NCBI RefSeq assembly: GCF_040049275.1
Contig: NZ_JBDZDT010000013.1
Coordinates: 42,412-106,411, forward strand
Length of the DNA stretch: 64,000 nucleotides
Source of the DNA: Aquabacter sp040049275
GTDB lineage: Bacteria > Pseudomonadota > Alphaproteobacteria > Rhizobiales > Xanthobacteraceae
Reading direction: 5' to 3'
In this document: piece after piece, positions 56,732 to 64,000 of the stretch
Numbering within the stretch: position 1 is the first letter of the stretch
How the letters are laid out: every line of letters starts with the position of its first letter
Notes under the pieces: generated by a model
Told to the model about the DNA's origin: nothing
What the model saw: only the letters and a program-made list of their open reading frames with translations
Databases searched by the model: none
Position numbers and translations under genes: made by a program

Positions 56732-59569
56732 TCACTCCGCCGCTTCGGCGATGCGGCGGCTTTCGCGGGAGAGCTTCTCATACTCTTCCTGCCACTCGGA
56801 CGGCCCGTTGGAGGGGGCCACCTGCACGGCGGTCACCTTGTATTCGGGGCAGTTGGTGGCCCAGTCGGAGAAGTCAGTGGTCACCACGTTCGCCTGGGTC
56901 ACCGGGTGGTGGAAGGTGGTGTAGACGACGCCCGTGGGCATGCGCTCGCTGATCACCGCGCGCAGCGAGGTGGAGCCGGCGCGGCTGTCGAGGCGCACGA
57001 AATCGCCGTCGCGGATGCCGCGGTTCTCGGCATCGTGCGGGTGGATCTCCAGCACGTCTTCCGCATGCCACGCCACGTTTGCGGTGCGCCGGGTCTGGGC
57101 GCCCACATTGTAGTGGGAGAGGATGCGGCCCGTGGTCAGCAGCAGCGGGAAGCGCGGGCCGGTCCGCTCGTCCGTGGGCACGTATTCGGTGAGGATGAAC
57201 TTGCCCTTGCCGCGCACGAAGCCGTCAATGTGCATGATCGGGGTGCCTTCCGGCGCCGCATCGTTGCACGGCCACTGCACCGAGCCGACCTCGTCCAGCT
57301 TCGTGTAGGACACGCCCTTGAAGGTGGGGGTGAGGCGGGCGATCTCGTCCATGATCTCGCTTGGATGGGCATAGTCCATCTCGTAGCCGAGGGCCTTGGC
57401 GAGCATCATCGTGACTTCCCAGTCCGAATAGCCGTTCTTCGGCGCCATCACCTTGCGCACGCGCTGGATGCGGCGTTCCGCATTGGTGAAGGTGCCGTCC
57501 TTCTCCAGGAACGAGCAGCCCGGCAGGAAGACGTGGGCGTAATTGGCGGTCTCGTTCAGGAACAGGTCCTGCACCACGAGGCATTCCAGGGCGCCGAGGC
57601 CGGCGGAGACGTGCCGCGTGTCGGGGTCGGACTGGAGGATGTCCTCACCCTGCACGTACATGCCCTTGAAGGTGCCGTCGACGGCCGCATCGAACATATT
57701 GGGGATGCGCAGGCCCGGCTCGTCGTCCAGCGTCACGCCCCACAGGGCCTCGAAGGAGGCGCGGGTGGCGTCGTCGGAGATGTGGCGGTAGCCCGGCAGC
57801 TCGTGGGGGAACGAGCCCATGTCGCACGAGCCCTGCACGTTGTTCTGGCCGCGCAGCGGGTTCACGCCCACGCCCTTGCGGCCGATATTGCCGGTGGCCA
57901 TGGCGAGGTTGGCGATGGCCATCACCGTGGTCGAGCCCTGGGAATGCTCGGTGACGCCCAGGCCGTAATAGATGGCGCCGTTGCCGCCGGTGGCATAGAG
58001 CCGGGCCGCGCCGCGCACCAGCGCCGGGTCAACGCCCGTGAGCTTGGCGATGGCTTCGGGGCTGTGACGCTCCTCGGCGACGAAGGCGGCCCATTCCTGG
58101 AATTCCGCCCAGTCGCAGCGCTCGCGCACGAAGGCCTCGTCCACGAGGCCTTCGGTGACGATCACATGGGCCAAAGCGGTGACGATGGCGACGTTGGTGC
58201 CCGGCCGGAGCGGCAGGTGGAAGGACGCCTCCACATGGGGGGTGCGCACGAGGTCGATCTTGCGGGGATCCACCACGATGAGTTTGGCGCCCTCGCGCAG
58301 GCGCTTCTTCATGCGCGAGCCGAAGACCGGGTGGCCGTCGGTGGGGTTGGCGCCGATCACCAGGATGATGTCGCTGTCTTCGACCGAATCGAAGTCCTGC
58401 GTGCCCGCCGAGGTGCCGTAGGTCTGGGAGAGGCCGTAGCCCGTGGGCGAGTGGCAGACACGGGCGCAGGTGTCCACGTTGTTGTTGCCGAAGGCGCCGC
58501 GGATCAGCTTCTGGACGAGGTAGGTCTCCTCGTTGGTGCAACGCGAGGAGGTGATGCCGCCCACCGAGCGGCGGCCATACTTCGCCTGGATGCGCTTGAA
58601 CTCGGAGGCGGCGTAATTGATCGCCTCCTCATAGCTCACTTCCTTCCACGGCTCGTGGATGGAGGAGCGGATCATGGGCTTCAGGATACGGTCCGAATGG
58701 GTCGCATATCCATAGGCGAACCGGCCCTTCACGCAGCTATGGCCGCGGTTCGCCTTGCCGTCCTTGTAGGGGACCATGCGCACCAGCTCGTCGCCGCGCA
58801 TCTCCGCCTTGAAGGTGCAGCCGACGCCGCAATAGGCGCAGGTGGTGACCAGCGAGTGCTCGGGCGTGCCGATCTCGAACATCGCCTTCTCGTTCAGCGT
58901 CGCGGTGGGGCAGGCCTGCACGCAGGCGCCGCAGGAGACGCATTCCGAATTGAGGAAGGGCTCGTCCATGCCCGGCGAGACGCGCGAGCCGAAGCCGCGG
59001 CCGGAAATGGTCAGCGCGAAGGTGCCCTGCACCTCTTCGCAGGCGCGGACGCAGCGATTGCAGACGATGCACTTCGACTGCTCATAGGTGAAGTAGGGGT
59101 TGGATTCGTCCTTGCCCAGCTTCGTGTGGTTCTCGCCCTCATAGCCGTAGCGCACTTCGCGCAGGCCGACGACGCCGGCCATGTCCTGAAGCTCGCAATC
59201 GCCATTGGCGGAGCAGGTCAGGCAGTCCAGCGGGTGGTCGGAGATGTAGAGCTCCATCACCCCCTTGCGGATCTGCTTCAGCCGCTCGGTCTGGGTCTTC
59301 ACCACCATGCCCTCGCCCACCGGCGTGGTGCAGGAGGCCGGCGTGCCGTTGCGCCCCTCGATCTCGATGAGGCAGAGACGGCAGGAGCCGAAGGCGTCCA
59401 GCATGTCGGTGGCGCAGAGCTTGGGGATCTGGTTCCCGATCTCCATGGCCGCGCGCATGATGGAGGTGCCTTCCGGCACCTGCACCTTCATCCCGTCGAT
59501 GACGAGGGAAACCAGCTTCTCCGACTTGGAGAGGGGCGTGCCGTAGTCGATTTCGTGGACGAGGGACAC
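56732..59569 (-). CDS. fdsA: formate dehydrogenase alpha subunit FdsA
   Basis: FdsA is the catalytic subunit, which oxidises formate to CO2 at a bis-MGD molybdenum centre. It is 945 aa. N-terminal iron-sulfur ligands are visible: Cys52, Cys63, Cys66, Cys80 (2Fe-2S); His112, Cys116, Cys119, Cys125; Cys167-Cys177 and Cys210-Cys220 sets (4Fe-4S); and Cys244, Cys247, Cys251, Cys279. The molybdenum ligand is expected at Cys372, followed by His373, in A-R-V-C-H-S-P-T-G-Y-G. The molybdopterin-binding C-terminal domain follows. A 10-bp gap separates it from fdsB. The sequence is intact. Confidence 0.98.
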   Translation of the reverse strand: MSLVHEIDYGTPLSKSEKLVSLVIDGMKVQVPEGTSIMRAAMEIGNQIPKLCATDMLDAFGSCRLCLIEIEGRNGTPASCTTPVGEGMVVKTQTERLKQIRKGVMELYISDHPLDCLTCSANGDCELQDMAGVVGLREVRYGYEGENHTKLGKDESNPYFTYEQSKCIVCNRCVRACEEVQGTFALTISGRGFGSRVSPGMDEPFLNSECVSCGACVQACPTATLNEKAMFEIGTPEHSLVTTCAYCGVGCTFKAEMRGDELVRMVPYKDGKANRGHSCVKGRFAYGYATHSDRILKPMIRSSIHEPWKEVSYEEAINYAASEFKRIQAKYGRRSVGGITSSRCTNEETYLVQKLIRGAFGNNNVDTCARVCHSPTGYGLSQTYGTSAGTQDFDSVEDSDIILVIGANPTDGHPVFGSRMKKRLREGAKLIVVDPRKIDLVRTPHVEASFHLPLRPGTNVAIVTALAHVIVTEGLVDEAFVRERCDWAEFQEWAAFVAEERHSPEAIAKLTGVDPALVRGAARLYATGGNGAIYYGLGVTEHSQGSTTVMAIANLAMATGNIGRKGVGVNPLRGQNNVQGSCDMGSFPHELPGYRHISDDATRASFEALWGVTLDDEPGLRIPNMFDAAVDGTFKGMYVQGEDILQSDPDTRHVSAGLGALECLVVQDLFLNETANYAHVFLPGCSFLEKDGTFTNAERRIQRVRKVMAPKNGYSDWEVTMMLAKALGYEMDYAHPSEIMDEIARLTPTFKGVSYTKLDEVGSVQWPCNDAAPEGTPIMHIDGFVRGKGKFILTEYVPTDERTGPRFPLLLTTGRILSHYNVGAQTRRTANVAWHAEDVLEIHPHDAENRGIRDGDFVRLDSRAGSTSLRAVISERMPTGVVYTTFHHPVTQANVVTTDFSDWATNCPEYKVTAVQVAPSNGPSEWQEEYEKLSRESRRIAEAAE

Positions 59570-59579
59570 AGGGCGTCTC

Positions 59580-61142
59580 CTATTCGGCGGCCACGGGCAG
59601 CTTCGGCGCGGCGCCGAAGTCTTCCGGGAAATGGGTGAGGGCGCTGATGACCGGGTAGGGCGTGAAGCCGCCGAGCGCGCAGAGCGAACCGAGCTTCATG
59701 GTCTGACAAAGGTCGGTGAGGATGGCGAGGTTCGCCTCGCGCCGCTCGCCGGCCATGATCTTGTCGAGGGTTTCCACGCCGCGCGTGGAGCCGATGCGGC
59801 AGGGGGTGCACTTGCCGCAGCTCTCGTGGGAGCAGAACTCCATGGCGAAGCGCGCCATGTGGGCCATGTCCACGGTGTCGTCGAACACGACGATGCCGCC
59901 ATGGCCGATGAGCGCGTCCTTGGCCGCAAACGCTTCATAGTCGAACGGCGTATCGAACTGGTGCACCGGCATATAAGCGCCGAGCGGTCCGCCCGCCTGA
60001 ACCGCGCGCACCGGGCGCCCGGAGGCCGTGCCGCCGCCGATCTCGTTCACCAGTTCGCCCAGCGAAATGCCGAAGGCGGTCTCGAACAGGCCGCCATACT
60101 TGATGTTGCCGGCGAGCTGAACGGGCATGGTGCCGCGCGAGCGGCCCATGCCGAAATCCTTGTAGAAGGCGCCGCCCTTGTCGAGGATGACGGGCACGGT
60201 GGCCAGCGAGATCAAATTGTTGATGACGGTGGGCTTGCCGAACAGGCCCTTCAGCGCCGGCAGCGGGGGCTTGGCGCGCACCACGCCGCGCTTGCCTTCC
60301 AGGCTGTCGAGAAGGGCCGTCTCCTCGCCGCACACATAGGCGCCCGCGCCCATGCGCATTTCCATGTCGAAGGCGTAGCCGGAGCCGGCGACGTTATCGC
60401 CCAGGAGACCCGCCTTGCGGGCGATCTCGATGGCCTTCTCCATGACGATCAGGGAGAGGGGATATTCCGAGCGGCAGTAGACATAGCCCTTGGTGGCGCC
60501 CACCGCGATGCCGGCGATGGTCATGCCCTCGATCAGGCAGAAGGGGTCCGCCTCCATGATCAGGCGGTCGGCGAAGGTGCCGCTGTCGCCCTCGTCCGCA
60601 TTGCAGACGATGTATCTCTGGTCGGCCTTCGTGCCGGCGACGGTGCGCCACTTGATGCCGGTCGGGAAGCCTGCGCCGCCACGGCCGCGCAGGCCGCTCT
60701 GGAACACTTCTTCCACGATGGCGGACGGGCCGATCTCGATGGCCTTGGCGAGCCCCTTGTATCCGTCATGGGCCTTGTAGTCGGCCAGCGACAGGGGATC
60801 GATGATGCCGCAACGCGCGAAGGTGAGGCGGGTCTGCTTCTTGAGGTAGGGGATTTCCTCCACCAGCCCCACGGAAAGCGGATGGTCCTTGCCCTCCAGC
60901 AGGCCGGCATCCAGCAGGCTCTCCACGTCGGAAGGCTTCACCGGGCCGTAGCCGACACGGCCGGCGGGGGTCTCCACCTCCAAAAGGGGCTCCAGCCAGA
61001 ACAGGCCGCGCGAGCCGTTGCGGACGATGTCCACCTGAAGGCCGCGCGCGGTGAGCGCATCGGCCAGCTTCAGGGCGACGCGGTCGGCGCCACAGGCGAC
61101 GGCGGTGGCGTCGTTGGGGACGAAGATGCGGGCGGGGCTCAT
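59580..61142 (-). CDS. fdsB: formate dehydrogenase beta subunit FdsB
   Basis: FdsB is the NuoF-like flavoprotein that passes electrons from FdsA to NAD. It is 520 aa. An N-terminal NuoE-like thioredoxin domain (about 1-110) precedes the FMN/NADH domain with G-R-G-G-A-G-F-P-T-G at 153-162. The 4Fe-4S ligands are Cys442, Cys445, Cys448 in S-C-G-K-C-T-P-C and Cys488. The ATG at 61142 overlaps the fdsG stop in ATGA; a longer frame upstream reads through fdsG out of frame and is rejected. Confidence 0.98.
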   Translation of the reverse strand: MSPARIFVPNDATAVACGADRVALKLADALTARGLQVDIVRNGSRGLFWLEPLLEVETPAGRVGYGPVKPSDVESLLDAGLLEGKDHPLSVGLVEEIPYLKKQTRLTFARCGIIDPLSLADYKAHDGYKGLAKAIEIGPSAIVEEVFQSGLRGRGGAGFPTGIKWRTVAGTKADQRYIVCNADEGDSGTFADRLIMEADPFCLIEGMTIAGIAVGATKGYVYCRSEYPLSLIVMEKAIEIARKAGLLGDNVAGSGYAFDMEMRMGAGAYVCGEETALLDSLEGKRGVVRAKPPLPALKGLFGKPTVINNLISLATVPVILDKGGAFYKDFGMGRSRGTMPVQLAGNIKYGGLFETAFGISLGELVNEIGGGTASGRPVRAVQAGGPLGAYMPVHQFDTPFDYEAFAAKDALIGHGGIVVFDDTVDMAHMARFAMEFCSHESCGKCTPCRIGSTRGVETLDKIMAGERREANLAILTDLCQTMKLGSLCALGGFTPYPVISALTHFPEDFGAAPKLPVAAE

Positions 61143-61618
61143 CGATTGGTCTCCGCAACGAGCTCGTCGATGGTCTCGCGGTCGAGACGGCCCACGAGCC
61201 GGCCGTCGATCATGGCCGAGGGCGCGCAGGCGCACAGGCCGAGGCAGTAGATGGGCTCCAGCGTCACCCGGCCGTCCGGCGAGGTCTCGCCCATCTCGAT
61301 GCCGAGGCGCTCCTCGGCATATTCGGCGAGCTGGGTCGAGCCCATGGACTGGCACGCCTCGGCGGCGCAGAGCTTGATGACATGTCGGCCCGGCGGCTCA
61401 CGGCGGAAGTCGTGATAGAAGGTGACGACGCCATAGACCTCGGCGCGCGAGAGGTTGAGACTCTCGGCGATCATGGGAACGACCGGATCGGGGACAAAGC
61501 CGAAAGCTTCCTGGATGGCGTGCAGGATCGGCATGGTGGCGCCCGCCATCTCACGGTGCGACGCTATGATCTGTGAAGCGCGCTCTGCGCTCCATGGCTC
61601 GTACCCTGCAACCGGCAT
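61139..61618 (-). CDS. fdsG: formate dehydrogenase gamma subunit FdsG
   Basis: FdsG is the NuoE-like subunit with a 2Fe-2S cluster in a thioredoxin fold. It is 159 aa. The cluster ligands are Cys84, Cys89, Cys125 and Cys129 (C-x4-C and C-x3-C). The N-terminal helical segment ends V-Y-G-V-V-T-F-Y. It is the first gene of the operon and overlaps fdsB by 4 nt. The 250-bp region upstream should hold the promoter. Confidence 0.97.
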   Translation of the reverse strand: MPVAGYEPWSAERASQIIASHREMAGATMPILHAIQEAFGFVPDPVVPMIAESLNLSRAEVYGVVTFYHDFRREPPGRHVIKLCAAEACQSMGSTQLAEYAEERLGIEMGETSPDGRVTLEPIYCLGLCACAPSAMIDGRLVGRLDRETIDELVAETNR

Positions 61619-61718
61619 TCTTCACTTCCCATAGGGCAGCGTGACGCTGCGCTTTTTGTGATGATTACAAGGAGTGTGGCATACCAATCGTTCTAATCAA
61701 GCGAGCTGTGGGATGTTG

Positions 61719-61737
61719 CGATAGAACATCTCTATCG
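61719..61737. promoter_or_regulatory. candidate LysR-type binding site upstream of fdsG
   Basis: The inverted repeat CGATAG-N7-CTATCG lies about 101 bp before fdsG. Its ATAG...CTAT halves resemble the T-N11-A layout of LysR sites, since a T and an A fall near the expected spacing. A link to the neighbouring LysR gene is inference. Confidence 0.4.
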
Positions 61738-61835
61738 TTCCGCAGCCCTGATTGACGGCGCGCAAAGGGTTGGCCGCCTGCCAGACTGCGGCATTCGGGG
61801 CTTCCAGAGCTAAAACTGATTGCTTTCGTCTATCC

Positions 61836-61855
61836 GGCGCCGGCAAAACGGCGCC
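61836..61855 (-). terminator. hairpin downstream of the LysR gene
   Basis: GGCGCCG and CGGCGCC arms with a 6-nt loop lie 14 bp after the LysR stop. There is no T tract on the relevant strand, so this is a weak terminator candidate. Confidence 0.35.
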
Positions 61856-61868
61856 GCGCTAAGGCTGC

Positions 61869-62801
61869 CTAAGGTTGCAGTGCAGCAAGAGCCGGGTCCT
61901 TGTCCGTCAGGCTCTCCAGCCGGGGCGCGATGCGCCGGGCCTCCGCGACAAGGGCGGCGGTGATGGGGGTGGTGGGCTCCCGATGAGGAACCACAAGGCC
62001 AATGGAATGGGTGATCTCGGGATCGACGATGGGGATGGACCGCACGATGGAGGTCAGCCCCAGCGAATCCGCCAGCATGGCCGGCATCACGCTCGCCCAG
62101 TGGCCGGTGCGCACATGGGTGAACAGCACGATCATGGAATTGGATTCGAGCGTCGGCTTGGGCGGCCCGCCCGCGGCGGAGAGCAGCCCGTCAATGATGC
62201 GCCGGTTCTGCATGTCTGGGGTGAGAAGGCAGAGCGGCAGCTCGGCGATCTCGGCCCAGGTGACTTCCGGGCGGTCGCCATATTTGGAGTTGGGCGAGGT
62301 CACCAGCCGGTAGCGCTCGCGATAGAGCGGCACGGTGTTCACCCGGCCGAGGGGCTCGTTGTCGAGATAGGTCAGGCCCGCATCGATCTCCAGGTTTTCC
62401 AGATGGTTCAGGATCTCGATGGAGGTGCGGGAGATCACGGTGAAGCGCACATCCGGGTGGCGCGCGCGGAACGGGGTGGTCAGCGCCGCCACCATGGGCA
62501 AAGCGGTGGGGATGGCGGCGATGCGCAAGGGGCCGGCGAGGCCGCGTTTGAGCGCATCGATGTCCTGCCGCATGGCGCGAGAGTCGGCGACGATGCGGCG
62601 CGCCCATTCCAGCGTGCGCTCGCCCTCGGGGGTGAAGCCCATGAAGCGGGAACCGCGCTGGACCAAAAGCACGCCCAGCGTGTCCTCCAGCTGCTTGATG
62701 CCCGCGGAAAGGGTCGGCTGCGTCACACCGCACGCCTCGCCCGCCCGGCCGAAATGGCGCTCGCGGGCAAGGGCGATCAGATATTCAAGCTTGTCGATCA
62801 T
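61869..62801 (-). CDS. LysR family transcriptional regulator, probable fds regulator
   Basis: This 310 aa protein has an N-terminal winged helix-turn-helix (about residues 1-60: L-E-Y-L-I-A-L-A-R-E-R-H-F-G-R-A, then T-Q-P-T-L-S-A-G-I-K-Q-L-E) and a periplasmic-binding-like effector domain (about 90-295). It lies 250 bp upstream of fdsG on the same strand. In Cupriavidus the fds operon has a LysR-type regulator, FdsR, so a role in formate-dependent control is likely. The effector is unknown. Confidence 0.9.
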   Translation of the reverse strand: MIDKLEYLIALARERHFGRAGEACGVTQPTLSAGIKQLEDTLGVLLVQRGSRFMGFTPEGERTLEWARRIVADSRAMRQDIDALKRGLAGPLRIAAIPTALPMVAALTTPFRARHPDVRFTVISRTSIEILNHLENLEIDAGLTYLDNEPLGRVNTVPLYRERYRLVTSPNSKYGDRPEVTWAEIAELPLCLLTPDMQNRRIIDGLLSAAGGPPKPTLESNSMIVLFTHVRTGHWASVMPAMLADSLGLTSIVRSIPIVDPEITHSIGLVVPHREPTTPITAALVAEARRIAPRLESLTDKDPALAALQP

Positions 62802-63028
62802 CCGGTGCGGTCAATCTGCCTTAGGCGTATGCGGCCCTGCCCGTGGGCGCGCCAGCTTGCCCGATCTGAGGGGCGTTTCAAGCACATGCTCGTGAAGTGG
62901 TGGGATTGGCGCCCTCCTACCACTTTTGGTGCTGGAACTGAAATCGCGGAAACAGAGTTAGCGGAGGGTTTCCAGGCGCCATGGGGGCACTGGTTCAAAA
63001 GAGGGTTCCGGGTTCGGAGGAGGGTGAC

Positions 63029-63178
63029 ATGGCACTTGCGCGCGCCTTCGTGATCATTTCGTTGCTGGCGGTCATTTCGTCGGCTTCAGCGTCGCTTCTC
63101 GCCCCGCATTCGTCCGCCGGACCGGACCAGCCGCCGCCGAAGCCCGAGCGCTATTACGGCCCAAGCGCGTTCGCCTGA
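63029..63178 (+). CDS. very small exported or membrane-anchored protein
   Basis: This 49 aa peptide has an N-terminal hydrophobic helix (A-F-V-I-I-S-L-L-A-V-I) followed by a Ser/Ala-rich cleavage-like region and a Pro-rich tail with P-P-P-K-P-E-R-Y-Y-G-P. GGAGGAGGG precedes the ATG with good spacing. It lies 24 bp before the DUF2865 gene, so the two are probably co-transcribed. No family recognised. Confidence 0.6.
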   Translation: MALARAFVIISLLAVISSASASLLAPHSSAGPDQPPPKPERYYGPSAFA

Positions 63179-63202
63179 GGTTTCGGCTCATGGGAGGTAT
63201 CC

Positions 63203-63877
63203 GTGCGGCACGCAGCACGATCCACCGTCATGGTGCTGGCCCTGAGCCTCACCGTGGCGGGACCCGCCGCCGCGCAGGGTCCGGGCGACTTCTTCGCCGC
63301 CTTGTTCGGAGGCTTCCTTCGGCCGAAACCTCCGCCGGCCATGATGATTCTGCCCGGCATGCCGCCGGACAGCGTGCCGGGGAGCGATGAGACGTCGCGC
63401 GGGTCCGGCCGGGGCGTGGCCTATTGCGTGCGCATGTGCGACGGGCGCTATTTCCCGCTGAGTAACACGTCGGAATGGGGTGCGCAGACCCAGTGCGCCG
63501 CCTTGTGCCCCAAGGCCGAGACCCAGGTCTTCCGCGGCGGGTCCAGCATCGACTATGCGACGAGCGAAAGCGGGCGCTCCTACAGTGCGATCCCCAACGC
63601 CTATCTCTACCGCACCAAGCTGGACGCCGCGTGCACCTGCACTGGGAGCGGACCTCTGGGCGTTGCCTCCATTCCCATCAAGGACGACCCCACGCTGCGC
63701 CGTGGCGATGTGGTGATGACGCCCGAGGGTGCCCGCATCTTCGATGCGAAATCCTCCTCCCCGCCCCATCAGGACAGCGCCTTCGTGCCGGTCGATAAGG
63801 CCTCGCGCCTGGCGAAGGACATGAGGCAGCGCATCGAGGATTTGAGAATTGCGGGCCGCGGCGGGCCGGCGGACTAG
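63203..63877 (+). CDS. DUF2865 domain-containing exported protein
   Basis: This 224 aa protein has an N-terminal signal peptide (R-S-T-V-M-V-L-A-L-S-L-T-V-A, cleavage near A-A-A-Q) and a Cys-containing domain typical of DUF2865: Y-C-V-R-M-C-D-G-R-Y-F-P-L, then Q-C-A-A-L-C-P-K, then A-C-T-C-T. The six cysteines suggest disulfides in the periplasm. Function is unknown. The start is GTG behind GGGAGGTA. The stop TAG lies 9 bp before the IS5 transposase stop, so the mobile element inserted at or near the gene's end. Confidence 0.85.
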   Translation: MRHAARSTVMVLALSLTVAGPAAAQGPGDFFAALFGGFLRPKPPPAMMILPGMPPDSVPGSDETSRGSGRGVAYCVRMCDGRYFPLSNTSEWGAQTQCAALCPKAETQVFRGGSSIDYATSESGRSYSAIPNAYLYRTKLDAACTCTGSGPLGVASIPIKDDPTLRRGDVVMTPEGARIFDAKSSSPPHQDSAFVPVDKASRLAKDMRQRIEDLRIAGRGGPAD

Positions 63878-63886
63878 GGTCGGGAC

Positions 63887-64000
63887 TCAATCGCACCAGA
63901 ATGCAATGACGGCGGCAATGTAGGCACCTGCGAGGTAGTTGGCGGCAAGCTTGTCGTATCGGGTAGCAATGCGTCGCCAGTCCTTGAGCCGACACCAGAG
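63887..64000 (-). mobile_element. IS5-type transposase, 3' fragment running off the window
   Basis: The minus strand encodes 37 residues and a stop, ending the window without a start. The segment L-K-D-W-R-R-I-A-T-R-Y-D-K-L-A-A-N-Y-L-A matches the C-terminus of IS5-group (IS427-like) DDE transposases. The element's end should lie within about 63874-63886. Whether the transposase is intact beyond the window is unknown. Confidence 0.8.

Noticed and set aside
61143..61355. Longer start for FdsB
   Set aside because: The extra 71 codons are fdsG read in another frame. The ATGA overlap and the normal family N-terminus support 61142.

Overview
The window is a high-GC chromosomal segment from an alphaproteobacterium, most likely of the Hyphomicrobiales and plausibly the Xanthobacteraceae (Xanthobacter/Azorhizobium/Ancylobacter type). 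This placement is inference. It rests on the FdsGBACD formate dehydrogenase, the cysE-DUF3126 pair, a DUF2865 protein, the TreS-maltokinase fusion and many short imperfect palindromes in the gaps. About 51 genes are supported. No rRNA, tRNA, CRISPR array or prophage was seen. The only mobile element is the 3' end of an IS5-type transposase running off the right edge.

Layout. 1-3.9 kb: a sulfatase, an orphan Bug/TctC-type solute-binding protein and a fumarylacetoacetate-hydrolase-family enzyme. 4.1-7.1 kb: an AceE/MdeB-like 2-oxoacid dehydrogenase E1 divergent from an Lrp/AsnC regulator. 7.3-11.1 kb: an unrecognised protein, then a TarD-like D-tartrate dehydratase with a second Bug protein, divergent from a GntR/UTRA regulator. 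11.2-14.8 kb: a DUF72 protein, a small ion channel, a small hypothetical protein and typA. 15.2-23.4 kb: phenylacetate catabolism as two divergent arms (paaK-paaI-paaG and pcaF-FadJ-like-paaZ) flanking a 22-bp perfect palindrome. 23.8-44.4 kb: glycogen and trehalose metabolism. Minus-strand genes treS/maltokinase, glgB, glgX, malQ and treY face a plus-strand alpha-glucosidase, and treZ lies 6 kb past a parDE toxin-antitoxin pair, an ABC-F protein and an acyltransferase. 44.4-55.2 kb: mostly single genes (FAD monooxygenase and zinc-finger pair, Tim44-domain protein, LysE exporter, lipid kinase, TerC, membrane protein, hydrolases, cysE, DUF3126, pcaD-like, a His-rich zinc/cation exporter). 55.4-62.8 kb: the NAD-linked molybdenum formate dehydrogenase operon fdsG-fdsB-fdsA-fdhD-fdsD behind a LysR regulator. 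63.0-64.0 kb: two small exported proteins and the IS5 fragment.

How the genes work together. The paa arms cover phenylacetate activation, isomerisation of the ring epoxide, ring opening and beta-oxidation down to the thiolase step; the ring epoxygenase paaABCDE is not here. TreY and TreZ make trehalose from glucan ends. GlgX, MalQ and GlgB trim, shuffle and branch glucan. TreS links trehalose and maltose. The maltokinase half of TreS carries Asn where the family normally has a metal-binding Asp, and GlgE is not in the window, so the maltose-1-phosphate route may be lost. Formate oxidation by Fds supplies NADH.

The most interesting items are the altered maltokinase site, the candidate MdeB/MdeR pair, the candidate operators for the GntR, phenylacetate, ParD and LysR regulators, the typA leader structures, and three families of intergenic palindromic repeats, one of which splits the fds operon.
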